Source of the DNA: W1P20-047 sp051878795
Lineage (GTDB): Bacteria > Actinomycetota > Coriobacteriia > Coriobacteriales > Eggerthellaceae
DNA: 64,000 bases
Assembly (NCBI GenBank): GCA_051878795.1
Contig: JBJEKU010000029.1
Coordinates: forward strand, 18,593-82,592
Reading direction: 5' to 3'
How positions within the stretch are numbered: position 1 is the first letter of the stretch; each line of letters begins with the position of its first letter. Shown piece by piece: positions 45,561 through 54,457 of the stretch. Under the pieces are notes generated by a model that saw nothing but the letters and a program-made list of their open reading frames with translations, made no database searches and was not told where the DNA came from. Made by a program: the position numbers and the translations under genes.

Positions 45561-48116
45561 CTATTCCCAATCCCCCAATGTGGCATCGTCGTTGATGATC
45601 CTGTCATAAAGCTCCCGCATCCGGTACGAGGGATCCAAGCCCAATTCCCGATTCGTCTGCTGGTATTCCAGGAAGGTCTCTATCGCACCCGCCCGCTGCT
45701 TCATAGAATACTGGAGGGTCATCACCAGCTCGCAGGCATCTTCTCGCTGCGAATCGCAGTCGAAGGCGAAGCCGGCGAACTCCAGTGCCAGGGAGAGCTC
45801 CGATGCATCACGCAAGCGCCTCGCTGCCAGGATCAGGGCATCGACCACCCGGTTGCGCCACACCCGTCTCGCGGACTCCACAGCGCTCACCACGCGATCT
45901 CCCGGAAGGAGCTCGCCGCGGTATGCCGCCCGCATCCGTTCGAGCAGCACGACAGCATCGCCCCCGGAGATATCGGCATGGCGCATGCGCTGGCAGATCT
46001 CCGCGACCTCCAAGGCATCCGTTCTGATATACGGCGCGTTCAAACGGCAGATGCCCTGGGTTCTGCTCAGATATGGACATCCCCCATCCTCGAGGCTCAA
46101 CGCGCGCTTCAGGATTGAGAAGATGCTGTAGAAGTTCTTCCTCGCCTTCTCTTCCGTGCTTTCCGGCCAAAGCAGGGATGCAAGACGGTCGCAGGAAAAA
46201 TCCTTTCCCGGCTCCAAGGCAAGGAGCACGAGAAGGCTTTTCGCCTTCAATCGGGAAAGCCTGTCCCTGCCTACCGGCTGACCGCCGATGAGCACCTCGA
46301 AGCTGCCGAACATGCGCACCTCCAGAAGCGGGATGCTCATCACCGATGCCGAGGAAGACCGCAGCCTCCCCGATTCCTGCATGAACCTGGAGGAAGCCGG
46401 AACGCCATCCCAAGTAGGACTCGACGAGAGCCTTCCGAACGCCGAACGCTGCACCCTGATCCGAGCAACGATCTGATCGAACGACGACACGGCGGAACGG
46501 CTCAGATACGGACCGGATCCTACGGAATCAAGCTCCTTGCGCAACAGGAACACGGTCGCCTCGTATTCCTCGACGGACTGACGCTGTTCCATGATCTTCC
46601 CGACATATTCCAGCAGGGAAGCCAGCGCCTTCGACTCGCACGAAGGCAGCGGTGCCTCCTGCTGCTGAACGGAGATGCATCGCAGGCAGCAGGCAAGGGC
46701 AAGCAGGAAAGAACCCGAGCAATCGCCCTTTTCCACCTGGCCGAGAAGCTCTTCCAAGCCGGCGTCCCCATCCAGAATGGAATTCCAGACGCACAGCAAC
46801 GTGTCCGAAGCGCCCTTCTTGCGCATCTCGAGACATGCATCGCCAAGAGACGCCCCCGATCCCGATAATGCAGGATGGCCTTCGGTTGCAAGCGCGGCAA
46901 AGGACGCCGCCATCAGGCGCAAGCCCAGATCCGACTCCCGATCGCGAACCACCCCATCGAAACGGCAACAGGCGGAACCCGTCTCGTTGAGCAGGAGATA
47001 GGCAACCCCCTCCCAAAGAAGCATCTCCTTATTCGCCTGGACATCCTGGGAATCAAGGCTCCTGCATAACAGCAGGGCGTTGAGCGGGGCGCTCGATTGG
47101 ACCATTCTTTCCAGGTTGCGGGCAGCCCAAGAAAGGCGCATCTCGGGACCGCAAGCCTCCACCATCACACGCGTCGCACGATCCACCGCCCTTCGGCGCA
47201 AAAGGAGGTTTGCGATCCTGCATGCAAATGCATCATGCCCTCCTGAAAGCGCGTTTCCGAAAAACCGGGGCGCCTGGCTCCTGAACACCCTCAGAACATC
47301 CCCTAACGGGAAACCCTCCGCCACGAAGCCCGCACCGAAGTCCAGCTCGCACACGTATGGGCGATGGCTCGAAGCAAGCAGATCGGATGCGGAGACGGTT
47401 GCCCCCATGGCATAGGAAAGCTCTTCCATCGTTCCGCCGGAAAGCATGAGCAGGGCATAGGTCAGAAGCCTCTGGAAGGCGTTTTCCGCCTCGGATTGCT
47501 GGGCGAGCAAGAACGCCTCCACGCTTCCCGAAGGATGGTTGAGCAAACCGGGGATGCGCTCCGTCCTGGAAAGGGGGCCCTGGAAACCGATAGGCAGATA
47601 CCCCTGATGCCGGAGCCTGGCAAGCTCCTCATCGGAATAGAGGAGGTCTTCGGCATAGAGGAATTCGCAGTCCTCCCCTCCGGATTCGAAAAGCTCGCGC
47701 CCCGGAACGCAAGTCACTGCCACATCGATTCCCGACGAGGCGAGGTTTAAACATACCTCCTCGAAGATGCCGCGCTCCACATACGCAAGCCGGGGAACGT
47801 CTTCGAATACCACCATCCCCTCCGCGGGCATCATACCCTCGATTGCATCTGCAAGCCTACCCTCGTAGAGCCCTCGAAGGAATCGCGGATGGGACGCATC
47901 GACCCACAACACATCGCAGAACGATCTCGCAGCCTTCGCATACTGGTAGGTAAGGGACGTCTTCCCCAGCATCGTAGGGGCGCAGAGCACCTTTATCTTC
48001 CCCTTTGCGAGCATCATCCTGGAAACAAGGGCGTTCCGTTCGAACATTCCGCTCGAAGACACATCGACAGGCGGCAATCCATTGCAATAGGATTCTTTCA
48101 AGAACTGGATCATCAT
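45561..48116 (-). CDS. Large transcriptional regulator, P-loop plus C-terminal SARP/BTAD domain
   Basis: 851 residues. The N-terminal part (about 20-330) looks like a STAND/MalT-type NTPase: LVSRMMLAKGKIKVLCAPTMLGKTSLTY is the P-loop region (degenerate, AxxxxGKT), with FEDVPRL as a likely Walker B. The middle is helical, probably TPR-like. The C-terminal about 250 residues start LEVRMFGSFEVLIGG, an OmpR-like winged helix of the SARP type, with LLVLLALEPGKDFSCDRLASLLWP, then a BTAD domain ending near TNRELGLDPS. The second ATG (48113) is equally plausible as start (AGGAG upstream). Ligand and targets unknown; no neighbouring cluster is an obvious target. Confidence 0.85.
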   Translation of the reverse strand: MMIQFLKESYCNGLPPVDVSSSGMFERNALVSRMMLAKGKIKVLCAPTMLGKTSLTYQYAKAARSFCDVLWVDASHPRFLRGLYEGRLADAIEGMMPAEGMVVFEDVPRLAYVERGIFEEVCLNLASSGIDVAVTCVPGRELFESGGEDCEFLYAEDLLYSDEELARLRHQGYLPIGFQGPLSRTERIPGLLNHPSGSVEAFLLAQQSEAENAFQRLLTYALLMLSGGTMEELSYAMGATVSASDLLASSHRPYVCELDFGAGFVAEGFPLGDVLRVFRSQAPRFFGNALSGGHDAFACRIANLLLRRRAVDRATRVMVEACGPEMRLSWAARNLERMVQSSAPLNALLLCRSLDSQDVQANKEMLLWEGVAYLLLNETGSACCRFDGVVRDRESDLGLRLMAASFAALATEGHPALSGSGASLGDACLEMRKKGASDTLLCVWNSILDGDAGLEELLGQVEKGDCSGSFLLALACCLRCISVQQQEAPLPSCESKALASLLEYVGKIMEQRQSVEEYEATVFLLRKELDSVGSGPYLSRSAVSSFDQIVARIRVQRSAFGRLSSSPTWDGVPASSRFMQESGRLRSSSASVMSIPLLEVRMFGSFEVLIGGQPVGRDRLSRLKAKSLLVLLALEPGKDFSCDRLASLLWPESTEEKARKNFYSIFSILKRALSLEDGGCPYLSRTQGICRLNAPYIRTDALEVAEICQRMRHADISGGDAVVLLERMRAAYRGELLPGDRVVSAVESARRVWRNRVVDALILAARRLRDASELSLALEFAGFAFDCDSQREDACELVMTLQYSMKQRAGAIETFLEYQQTNRELGLDPSYRMRELYDRIINDDATLGDWE

Positions 48117-48155
48117 GCTCCTCTCGGACGCATATGGGGAGTCGGTGACCCAATG

Positions 48156-48184
48156 ATAATCTTGAACGACAGTCTGTTTCGCAA
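48156..48184 (-). promoter_or_regulatory. Candidate promoter of the SARP/BTAD regulator
   Basis: Minus strand TTGCGA (48179-48184), 17-bp spacer, GATTAT (48156-48161), about 40 nt before the ATG. Confidence 0.4.
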
Positions 48185-48360
48185 TAGACGCTCAGGTGGA
48201 CGAAAAACATCTTCGGCGATGGCAAGCTTGCAGGAACCTTACAGAAACCCAACGCAAGGCAGCCCTCTTCACCCGAACCCCGACACTGTCATCCCCTTAG
48301 ATGGCAACGGAGAAAACTTCCGAATGGCATCGGCATGATATTGCGGATTGCAGGAAGAGA

Positions 48361-48396
48361 TTCAAAACAAAAAACAGGCCGGCATTGCCGGCCTGT
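48361..48396 (-). terminator. Terminator of the tRNA-Gln/tRNA-Glu operon
   Basis: Perfect 10-bp stem ACAGGCCGGC/GCCGGCCTGT with a 3-nt loop (48374-48396), followed on the minus strand by TTTTTGTTTTG; 7 nt after the tRNA-Glu CCA. Confidence 0.92.
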
Positions 48397-48403
48397 GAGC
48401 ATT

Positions 48404-48480
48404 TGGTAGCCCGTAAGAGATTCGAACTCTCGATCTTCGCCTTGAGAGGGCGATGTCCTAAACCGCTAGACGAACGGGCC
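48404..48480 (-). tRNA. tRNA-Glu(CTC)
   Basis: A 77-nt cloverleaf GGCCCGT...ACGGGCT-A-CCA, with CCA encoded. Anticodon arm TCGCC-CTCTCAA-GGCGA gives CTC; T-arm GAGAGTTCGAATCTC. It is 13 nt downstream of tRNA-Gln. Confidence 0.94.
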
Positions 48481-48493
48481 ATATAGACTTGAA

Positions 48494-48567
48494 TGGCTGG
48501 GGTAGCAGGAGTCGAACCCACACATACGGAACCAGAACCCGCTGTACTACCATTATACGATACCCCA
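48494..48567 (-). tRNA. tRNA-Gln(CTG)
   Basis: A 74-nt cloverleaf TGGGGTATCG...TACCCCA-G-CCA, with CCA encoded. Anticodon loop TTCTGGT gives CTG; T-arm GTGGGTTCGACTCCTGC (imperfect). First tRNA of a two-tRNA operon behind a strong promoter. Confidence 0.92.
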
Positions 48568-48631
48568 TCGCATTCAGCTGCGCTCTCTGGTTTCCTGTTC
48601 GTTTCGAACCGAACCCCGAACGCGTTTATGA

Positions 48632-48660
48632 ATAATACGACTGCCAGCGTTCAGCGTCAA
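48632..48660 (-). promoter_or_regulatory. Promoter of the tRNA-Gln/tRNA-Glu operon
   Basis: Minus strand TTGACG (48655-48660), exactly 17 bp, TATTAT (48632-48637). The predicted start near 48625 is about 58 nt before tRNA-Gln. The best sigma-70-type promoter in the window. Confidence 0.75.
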
Positions 48661-48741
48661 GCATTTTTTTGAACTTTTTTCTAATTCCTTCCCAACGCCC
48701 TTCAGCCCCCTTCCCAGAGAACCGAACCGCCCTGCTGGACG

Positions 48742-49674
48742 CTACTCGCATTCCGGATACACGAAGGTGCCATTGTCTTCGTCCAAAACGACCACGTAAT
48801 GCACGCTGCGCATGAACTTCGACAATTTCGAATACCCGTAGTCCTTCACGCTGAAGCTGGGGAAACGCGTGCGGATCATATCGCCGATCACGCTCAGGGC
48901 GATGCCGTCGTCTCCCCGCTTGGCAAGCTCTTCGCGGACGAAGGCCTCGATTTCGTGGCGCGATTCGCGAGATTCCCTCAAGCTCACCCAGATGATGTCG
49001 CTCTGCCGTTTCAGGGAGATATTCTCGAAGCTCTCCAAGAACTTCGAAAGCTGGTTGTATCCGAAAGACCTGACGTCGAAGTCCGGGTAAATCGAGACCA
49101 TCCTGCTGCCGATATCGGACAGCTTCACCTTCGCAGAACTGCTCTCGCTGATGATGTCGACGATCGCAGAACCCACTTCCTTCTTCGTAAGCGACGCATC
49201 CGGCTGGGGGCCGGGCTGCTTTTCCCGTTCCCCTTCGTCGGCGATGAGCTCGAGCGAGGTGAAGACGGTGCAGGCATTCCTGAACGAACGCGGGGTCTTC
49301 TGCTCCCCCATGCCCACGACCACCATGCCGGCATCGCGCAGGCGCGATGCGAGCCTGGTGAAGTCGCCATCGCTCGAAACGATGCAGAAGCCCTGTACTT
49401 TTCCTTCATACAGGATGTCCATCGCATCGATGATCAGGAAGCTGTCCGTAGCGTTCTTCCCCTTCGTGTTGGGGAATTGCTGCATCGGGGTAAGCGAGTA
49501 CTCCGCAAGCACATCCTTCCACTTCCCCATCTGGGAACTGGTCCAGTCGCCATAAATACGGCGATAGGTCACCTGGCCGTGACGGCTTGCCAGCTCGTTC
49601 ATGATCGCCTGGATATACCGTGCCGACACGTTATCCGAGTCGATCAGAAGGGCGAATGATTTCCTCTCTGTCAT
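48742..49674 (-). CDS. NYN-domain RNase with two OST-HTH/LOTUS domains
   Basis: A 310-residue protein: an N-terminal NYN (PIN-like) domain (1-150) with conserved acidic residues in ALLIDSDNVSARYI, TDSFLIIDAMDILY and IVSSDGDFTRLASRLRDAG, then two OST-HTH/LOTUS modules (about 165-235 and 240-310), each with a GY..LSKF.. signature. The family is predicted to cut or bind structured RNA; LOTUS domains bind RNA (G-quadruplex binding is reported for some). It stands alone after the tRNA operon and 38 nt from the hydrolase gene. Substrate unknown. Confidence 0.88.
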   Translation of the reverse strand: MTERKSFALLIDSDNVSARYIQAIMNELASRHGQVTYRRIYGDWTSSQMGKWKDVLAEYSLTPMQQFPNTKGKNATDSFLIIDAMDILYEGKVQGFCIVSSDGDFTRLASRLRDAGMVVVGMGEQKTPRSFRNACTVFTSLELIADEGEREKQPGPQPDASLTKKEVGSAIVDIISESSSAKVKLSDIGSRMVSIYPDFDVRSFGYNQLSKFLESFENISLKRQSDIIWVSLRESRESRHEIEAFVREELAKRGDDGIALSVIGDMIRTRFPSFSVKDYGYSKLSKFMRSVHYVVVLDEDNGTFVYPECE

Positions 49675-49712
49675 AAGGTCCTTTCAACGGATACGGGGAA
49701 AGACCCACGCTC

Positions 49713-50726
49713 CTAGATGATGCCCGCCTTCCCGAAGAAGTCGAATACCACATCGCCGTATGCATCGGGATCCGCCAATAAGGCGCCCATATGCCCTGCG
49801 TCCGCAACGATATGCAGGCGCTTGGATTGCGCCCCGCAGGCATAGTACAGGTTCGCAGCCTCGACAGAGGGCACGATATCGTCATTCGACCCATGGATGA
49901 TCAGGGTGGGGATATGGCTCGAAACGATGGTATCGACGGGATTGCATGCATTGGGATCCCAGCCCAAACGGACGCGGGCGGCAAGACGCAGCGCCGCATA
50001 CAGGGGTTCCGCAGGAGGAATGAACATCCTGCGGATCATCCTGATGGCGATATCGCGCAGGCTTGCGTACGGAGAATCCGCAACGACTCCCACGACCTGG
50101 GGGAACTGGGCCCAAGCCGATGCATTCAGGACGGCAGCCGCACCCATGGACTGCCCATGGAGCACGATGCTGATATCCGCACCGAAACGCGAGGTCAGGT
50201 ACCCGACCCACTCGAGGATGTCCTGACCATCCTGCCAACCCATGCCGATCATGGTTCCACCGGATTCGCCATGGGCGCGCAGGTCGACGTTGAGCACGTT
50301 GATCCCATGCTCGGAATACATGAGTGCGAACTTCTCCATCTCCCTGCTGGTGGAACGGTAGGAATGGGCCAGAATCACCCACATGCGCGAGGGCCGCGCC
50401 GCGAAGAAGATCCTTCCGCTCAGATTGATGCCGCCTTTTCCGACGACCGTGGAGACACGTTCGCTATCGCACTCGCGATACCAGGCCTGCACCCGCTCCT
50501 CGATAGCCAGGGCATTGCCTTCCATGCGCGAGAGCACTTCGGGGTCTTCGATCGGGAATGGAGGAAGCCCGCAAGGCTGCGCGGTACGGGCCCTTCGGGA
50601 AAAGGAGGTGGAGTTGCGATCGAAAGCGGCATCGAGCAGCCTTCCCGCCGAGAACACGGCGCCTCCCCCGATCACTGCACCAACGGAAGCGGCGATTCCC
50701 GCACCGATTTTCTTCGCACTATCCAT
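49713..50726 (-). CDS. Membrane-anchored alpha/beta hydrolase
   Basis: 337 residues from the ATG at 50726. An N-terminal hydrophobic segment (KKIGAGIAASVGAVIGGGAVFSAG) suggests a signal anchor. The alpha/beta hydrolase core has the oxyanion-side motif LAHSYRSTSREME, LRAHGESGG, nucleophile elbow LHGQSMGAAA, acid near HGSNDDIVP and final His in DAGHMGALLADP, so the triad appears complete. It resembles YqkD/BAAT-type serine hydrolases of Gram-positives; substrate cannot be told. It starts divergently from cca, with 64 nt between. Confidence 0.85.
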   Translation of the reverse strand: MDSAKKIGAGIAASVGAVIGGGAVFSAGRLLDAAFDRNSTSFSRRARTAQPCGLPPFPIEDPEVLSRMEGNALAIEERVQAWYRECDSERVSTVVGKGGINLSGRIFFAARPSRMWVILAHSYRSTSREMEKFALMYSEHGINVLNVDLRAHGESGGTMIGMGWQDGQDILEWVGYLTSRFGADISIVLHGQSMGAAAVLNASAWAQFPQVVGVVADSPYASLRDIAIRMIRRMFIPPAEPLYAALRLAARVRLGWDPNACNPVDTIVSSHIPTLIIHGSNDDIVPSVEAANLYYACGAQSKRLHIVADAGHMGALLADPDAYGDVVFDFFGKAGII

Positions 50727-50790
50727 GTCTTTCCCCCATCTCGGAATAGAATGAAAACAGACGCCCCCATCATACGCGAAAAGGAGCGAC

Positions 50791-52170
50791 TTGGCTGGCA
50801 ACACAACGAGCATACGGCTGCCCCGATACGCAGAAAAAGCCCTGGAGACCATCGAGTCCGCCGGATTCGAAGCCTGGATCGTGGGCGGATTCGTAAGGGA
50901 CTCCCTTATGGGCAACGATCCAGGGGACTTGGATATCGCTTCGAGTGCCCCCTGGGAACAGGCTGCATCCGCATTTCGCAACGCAGGTGCCGCGGTCTTC
51001 GAAACGGGAGTGAAGCATGGGACCATCACCGCGGTGATCGAAGGCTCCCCCATCGAGGTGACCACCTATCGCGCCGACGGACAATACTCGGACGGGCGGC
51101 ACCCCGATTCGGTATGCTTCGTGAACAGCATCGAAGAAGACCTGGCCAGGCGCGACTTCACCATGAATGCCATCGCCTACCATCCGGCAAGGGGCCTTCT
51201 CGACCCGTTCGACGGGCAATGCGACATCGAAAACAGGCTCATCCGCTGCGTCGGAGACCCCCGAAGGCGCCTTTCCGAAGATGCCCTGCGCATACTGCGC
51301 GCAGTGCGCTTTTCGGCGCAGCTGGGATTCGCCATCGAAGAAGGAACCCGGATCGCCATGGGGGAACTTGCAGGAGGTCTTGCCCAGGTCGCGGAAGAAC
51401 GCAAGGCGGCAGAACTCCAGAAGTTGCTCTGCTCCGAGCACGCCGGCGATTGCCTGATGGAGAACATGGCGGTTATCGGACAGGTGATCCCGGAGCTCGC
51501 ACCCCTGCAGGGCTTCGACCAGATGACACCTTTCCATTGTTACGACGCACTCGAGCATACCGCGCGGGTCGTCGACCTGGTGGACCGGAAACCGACCCTG
51601 CGCTGGGCAGCGCTGCTGCATGACGTAGGGAAGCCGGATACCTTCACCATCGATGAAGCAGGTCAAGGGCACTTCAAGGGCCACCCGGCCGCATCGGCAC
51701 GCATAGCACGCGGAATCGCGCACCGCCTGCGTCTTCCAAAGGAGCGGACCCGGGACATGCTGACCCTGATCAAGTTGCACGACAGCCCTATCATCCCGAA
51801 AAAAGACCAGGTCAAACATGCTATCCATGAATTAGGCGATAGACCCGGCCTGCTTGCGGACCTCATTTCCCTCAAACTTGCGGATGCCACCGCCAGAACC
51901 CCGCTCTATAGCGGGCCCAGGGTCAGAACCGCCGGACTGCTCGAAGGCCTGCTTGAGGAGATCTTGGAAAACGGAGAGGCCTATTCCCTCGCGCAGCTGG
52001 ACATTTCGGGTTCGAGGCTGATCGATGCGGGCGTCCCTGCCGGACCCTGGATAGGGCGCCTGTTGGAGGAATGCCTCGACGCCGTTATCGACGGGAAGGT
52101 ACCGAACGAGGAAGACGAGCTCGTAGGCTTTGCCCTCTCGCGATACGACGGCAACCTCGCGCAAGGCTAA
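50791..52170 (+). CDS. cca: CCA-adding tRNA nucleotidyltransferase
   Basis: Class II CCA (or A-adding) enzyme of 459 residues that repairs or completes tRNA 3' ends. TTG start at 50791 with AAGGAG 4-5 nt upstream. The N-terminal nucleotidyltransferase core is WIVGGFVRDSLMGNDPGDLDIAS (metal Asp pair DLD), with RRDFTMNAIAY and EDALRILRAVRF. An HD domain (HDVGKPDTF) follows. The tRNAs in this window encode CCA, so a repair role is likely. Its TAA overlaps the convergent recN TAG by 4 bp. Confidence 0.93.
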   Translation: MAGNTTSIRLPRYAEKALETIESAGFEAWIVGGFVRDSLMGNDPGDLDIASSAPWEQAASAFRNAGAAVFETGVKHGTITAVIEGSPIEVTTYRADGQYSDGRHPDSVCFVNSIEEDLARRDFTMNAIAYHPARGLLDPFDGQCDIENRLIRCVGDPRRRLSEDALRILRAVRFSAQLGFAIEEGTRIAMGELAGGLAQVAEERKAAELQKLLCSEHAGDCLMENMAVIGQVIPELAPLQGFDQMTPFHCYDALEHTARVVDLVDRKPTLRWAALLHDVGKPDTFTIDEAGQGHFKGHPAASARIARGIAHRLRLPKERTRDMLTLIKLHDSPIIPKKDQVKHAIHELGDRPGLLADLISLKLADATARTPLYSGPRVRTAGLLEGLLEEILENGEAYSLAQLDISGSRLIDAGVPAGPWIGRLLEECLDAVIDGKVPNEEDELVGFALSRYDGNLAQG

Positions 52171-53819
52171 TCGGAAACCCCATCCAAAAGCTGCCGCGCG
52201 TGTTCCATCGCAGCAAGGGATACGCCACCGGAAAGCATGCGGGCAAGCTCCTTCACCCGCTGCTCCCCTTCGACCAGCGAGAACACCGTTTCGGGCTGCC
52301 CTTCGCCTTGTTTCGAGGCGACGTAATGGACCTGCCCCATCACCGCAAGCTGGGCCAGGTGGGTGACCAGGATCACCTGATGGGTCCGCGCAAGGTCCGA
52401 AAGCACATTGGCCAGGGAAAGGGCGACGGCACCGCCGACTCCCGAATCCACCTCGTCGAACACCAGCGTCTCTGCAGGGTCGTCCTGCCCCAGTACAACC
52501 TTGATCGCAAGCATCACGCGGCTGACCTCGCCGCCCGAGGCGATCTTCGCGAGAGGGCGCGCCGACATGCCCTCGCCGGGCTTGAACATGAATTCAACCT
52601 TGCTGGGGCCGTCCGCGGTCCAAGAGTCACGATCGAGCATCTCCACGGAGCATTCCAGGGAAGCGGAATCCAGCATCAGGCGCGACATCTGGGCGCAGAC
52701 CAACTTGCAGAACCTCGGGGCACGATCCGCCCGGAGCGCATGCAGCCGTTTCGCCTCGCCTGCCAACGCATCCTCGGCCCGAGCGAGTTCTTTCCGGGCA
52801 TTCGCCATCTGGGAATCGAAGCCATCCACTGCAGCAAGGGTACGGGCGGCATCGTCACGCGCCTCGAACACCTGCTCCATAGTAGGGCCCCAGGTCCTGA
52901 TCAGACCCTGGAACTGGGATAAGCGTTCCTGCATCTGGGCGAGCCCGGATGGGTCGAAATCCAAACCGTCCCCGTATTTGCGCACGTCCATCGCGGCATC
53001 TTCCAGGATATAGGAAGCTTCCCGAAGGCTCTGCGCGAGGCTTTCCAATTCTGGATCGATTCCGACGGCGCGGTCTATGAACGCCATCGCATCCGCAAGC
53101 GATTCGAGCGCGCCCCCGTCTCCCGAAATCGCATTCCTCGCCCCATCGATGCCTCCCATCAGAGCCTCGGCATTCTCGAAACGCGGGATATCGCGGCAAA
53201 GGTCCTCATATTCGCCGGGAAGGGGAGCAACCTCGTCGATACGGGATAGCACGTACCTGGCCTGGCCCACCTGCTCTTCCGACAGGCTCTGCGCCTGCTT
53301 GATTTCCTCGACCGCGCAGGCAGCCGCCTTCGCGTCGACGAGCGCCGCCCGGTACGATTCGAGCGCATCATCGAGCTCGGAGCCGATCCACGCGTCGAGC
53401 ATCCCCCGATGATTAGCAGGCTTCAACAAGCGCTGATGCTCGTGCTGCCCGCACAGATCGATGCTCGCCCCCACCGTTTTGGCGAGCTTGCCGACCTGGG
53501 AGATGGAGCCGTTCATGTGCACCCTGCTCTTCCCGTCGGCGGATATGCTGCGGGACACGACAACGCCTTCCGACTGGAGGTCGGCACCTTCGAGCTCGAA
53601 GGAATCCCCCAAGAAGAACCGCCCCTGGACCATCAGGGAATCTTCGCCCTCGCGCACCAGCGAGGCATCCGCACGCTCGCCCGCAAGGAGCTTGAGCGCT
53701 CCCAGCAACGCGGTTTTGCCCGCACCGGTCTCGCCCGTTATGACCGTCATACCCGGCGAAGGGGACAATACCGCTTCCTTGATGAGGGCAAGGTTCTTTA
53801 CATGGAGTTCATCGATCAT
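52167..53819 (-). CDS. recN: DNA repair protein RecN
   Basis: SMC-like ATPase recruited to double-strand breaks. The ATG at 53819 gives 550 residues starting MIDELHVKNLALIKEA; upstream codons in frame have no family similarity. Walker A is ITGETGAGKTALLGAL, followed by a coiled coil, then the ABC signature IASGGEVSRVMLAIKVVL and Walker B VFDEVDSGVGG. Divergent from dtd. Stop overlaps cca convergently (CTAA). Confidence 0.95.
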   Translation of the reverse strand: MIDELHVKNLALIKEAVLSPSPGMTVITGETGAGKTALLGALKLLAGERADASLVREGEDSLMVQGRFFLGDSFELEGADLQSEGVVVSRSISADGKSRVHMNGSISQVGKLAKTVGASIDLCGQHEHQRLLKPANHRGMLDAWIGSELDDALESYRAALVDAKAAACAVEEIKQAQSLSEEQVGQARYVLSRIDEVAPLPGEYEDLCRDIPRFENAEALMGGIDGARNAISGDGGALESLADAMAFIDRAVGIDPELESLAQSLREASYILEDAAMDVRKYGDGLDFDPSGLAQMQERLSQFQGLIRTWGPTMEQVFEARDDAARTLAAVDGFDSQMANARKELARAEDALAGEAKRLHALRADRAPRFCKLVCAQMSRLMLDSASLECSVEMLDRDSWTADGPSKVEFMFKPGEGMSARPLAKIASGGEVSRVMLAIKVVLGQDDPAETLVFDEVDSGVGGAVALSLANVLSDLARTHQVILVTHLAQLAVMGQVHYVASKQGEGQPETVFSLVEGEQRVKELARMLSGGVSLAAMEHARQLLDGVSD

Positions 53820-53989
53820 GCCTACTCGCTTCCGTAGCGCTTCTAACGCGAACAAGTGTACCATTATCCAGAAATTCCGAAAGGGACGGGGAAATGCTTG
53901 CAGAGAGCCTGCCGAAAGCCTGCAGGATGCAAAGGCGCACCCGTCCAGGGCGTGGGATAATCTGCCCGAATACGGAAAGGCAGGAGAAT

Positions 53990-54457
53990 ATGAGAGCACT
54001 GATCCAGCGGGTTTCCCACGCATGCGTATCCATCGTCGACGACACCCCCTCGCAGGACCCGGACCCCGTACGGAGCATCGGACGCGGTTTCGCGATCTTG
54101 CTCGGCGCAGGAACGGGCGACACCCGCGCAGACGCCGACAGGCTTTGGTCGAAGATTTCGAAGCTGCGCATCTTCGACGACGAGAACGGCAAGACCAACC
54201 TCTCCCTTGCAGATGTCGGAGGAGAAGTGATGGTGGTCTCCCAGTTCACACTGTATGCGAATTGCAAGAAAGGCAACCGTCCCAGCTTCACGCAATCATG
54301 CCCGCCCGATGAGGCGAGGGAGCTCTACCGGTACTTCGTCGAGCTGGCGCGCCGGGACTTCCCCATCGTAGCGACCGGCGAATTCGGCGCCCATATGGAA
54401 ATCGAGCTGGTCAACGACGGCCCGTTCACCATCTGGCTGGATACGCGCGAACTCTAA
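53990..54457 (+). CDS. dtd: D-aminoacyl-tRNA deacylase
   Basis: Removes D-amino acids mischarged on tRNA (and Gly from tRNA-Ala). The ATG at 53990 has GGAG 3 nt upstream and starts MRALIQRVSHACV, the family N-terminus; 155 residues. Active-site motifs are SQFTLYANCKKGNRPSF (SQ.TL) and NDGPFTIWLDT (GPF/P-type cross-subunit motif). An insertion DTPSQDPDPVRS near residue 20 lengthens it slightly. The TAA overlaps the convergent uvrB TAG by 4 bp. Confidence 0.95.
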   Translation: MRALIQRVSHACVSIVDDTPSQDPDPVRSIGRGFAILLGAGTGDTRADADRLWSKISKLRIFDDENGKTNLSLADVGGEVMVVSQFTLYANCKKGNRPSFTQSCPPDEARELYRYFVELARRDFPIVATGEFGAHMEIELVNDGPFTIWLDTREL

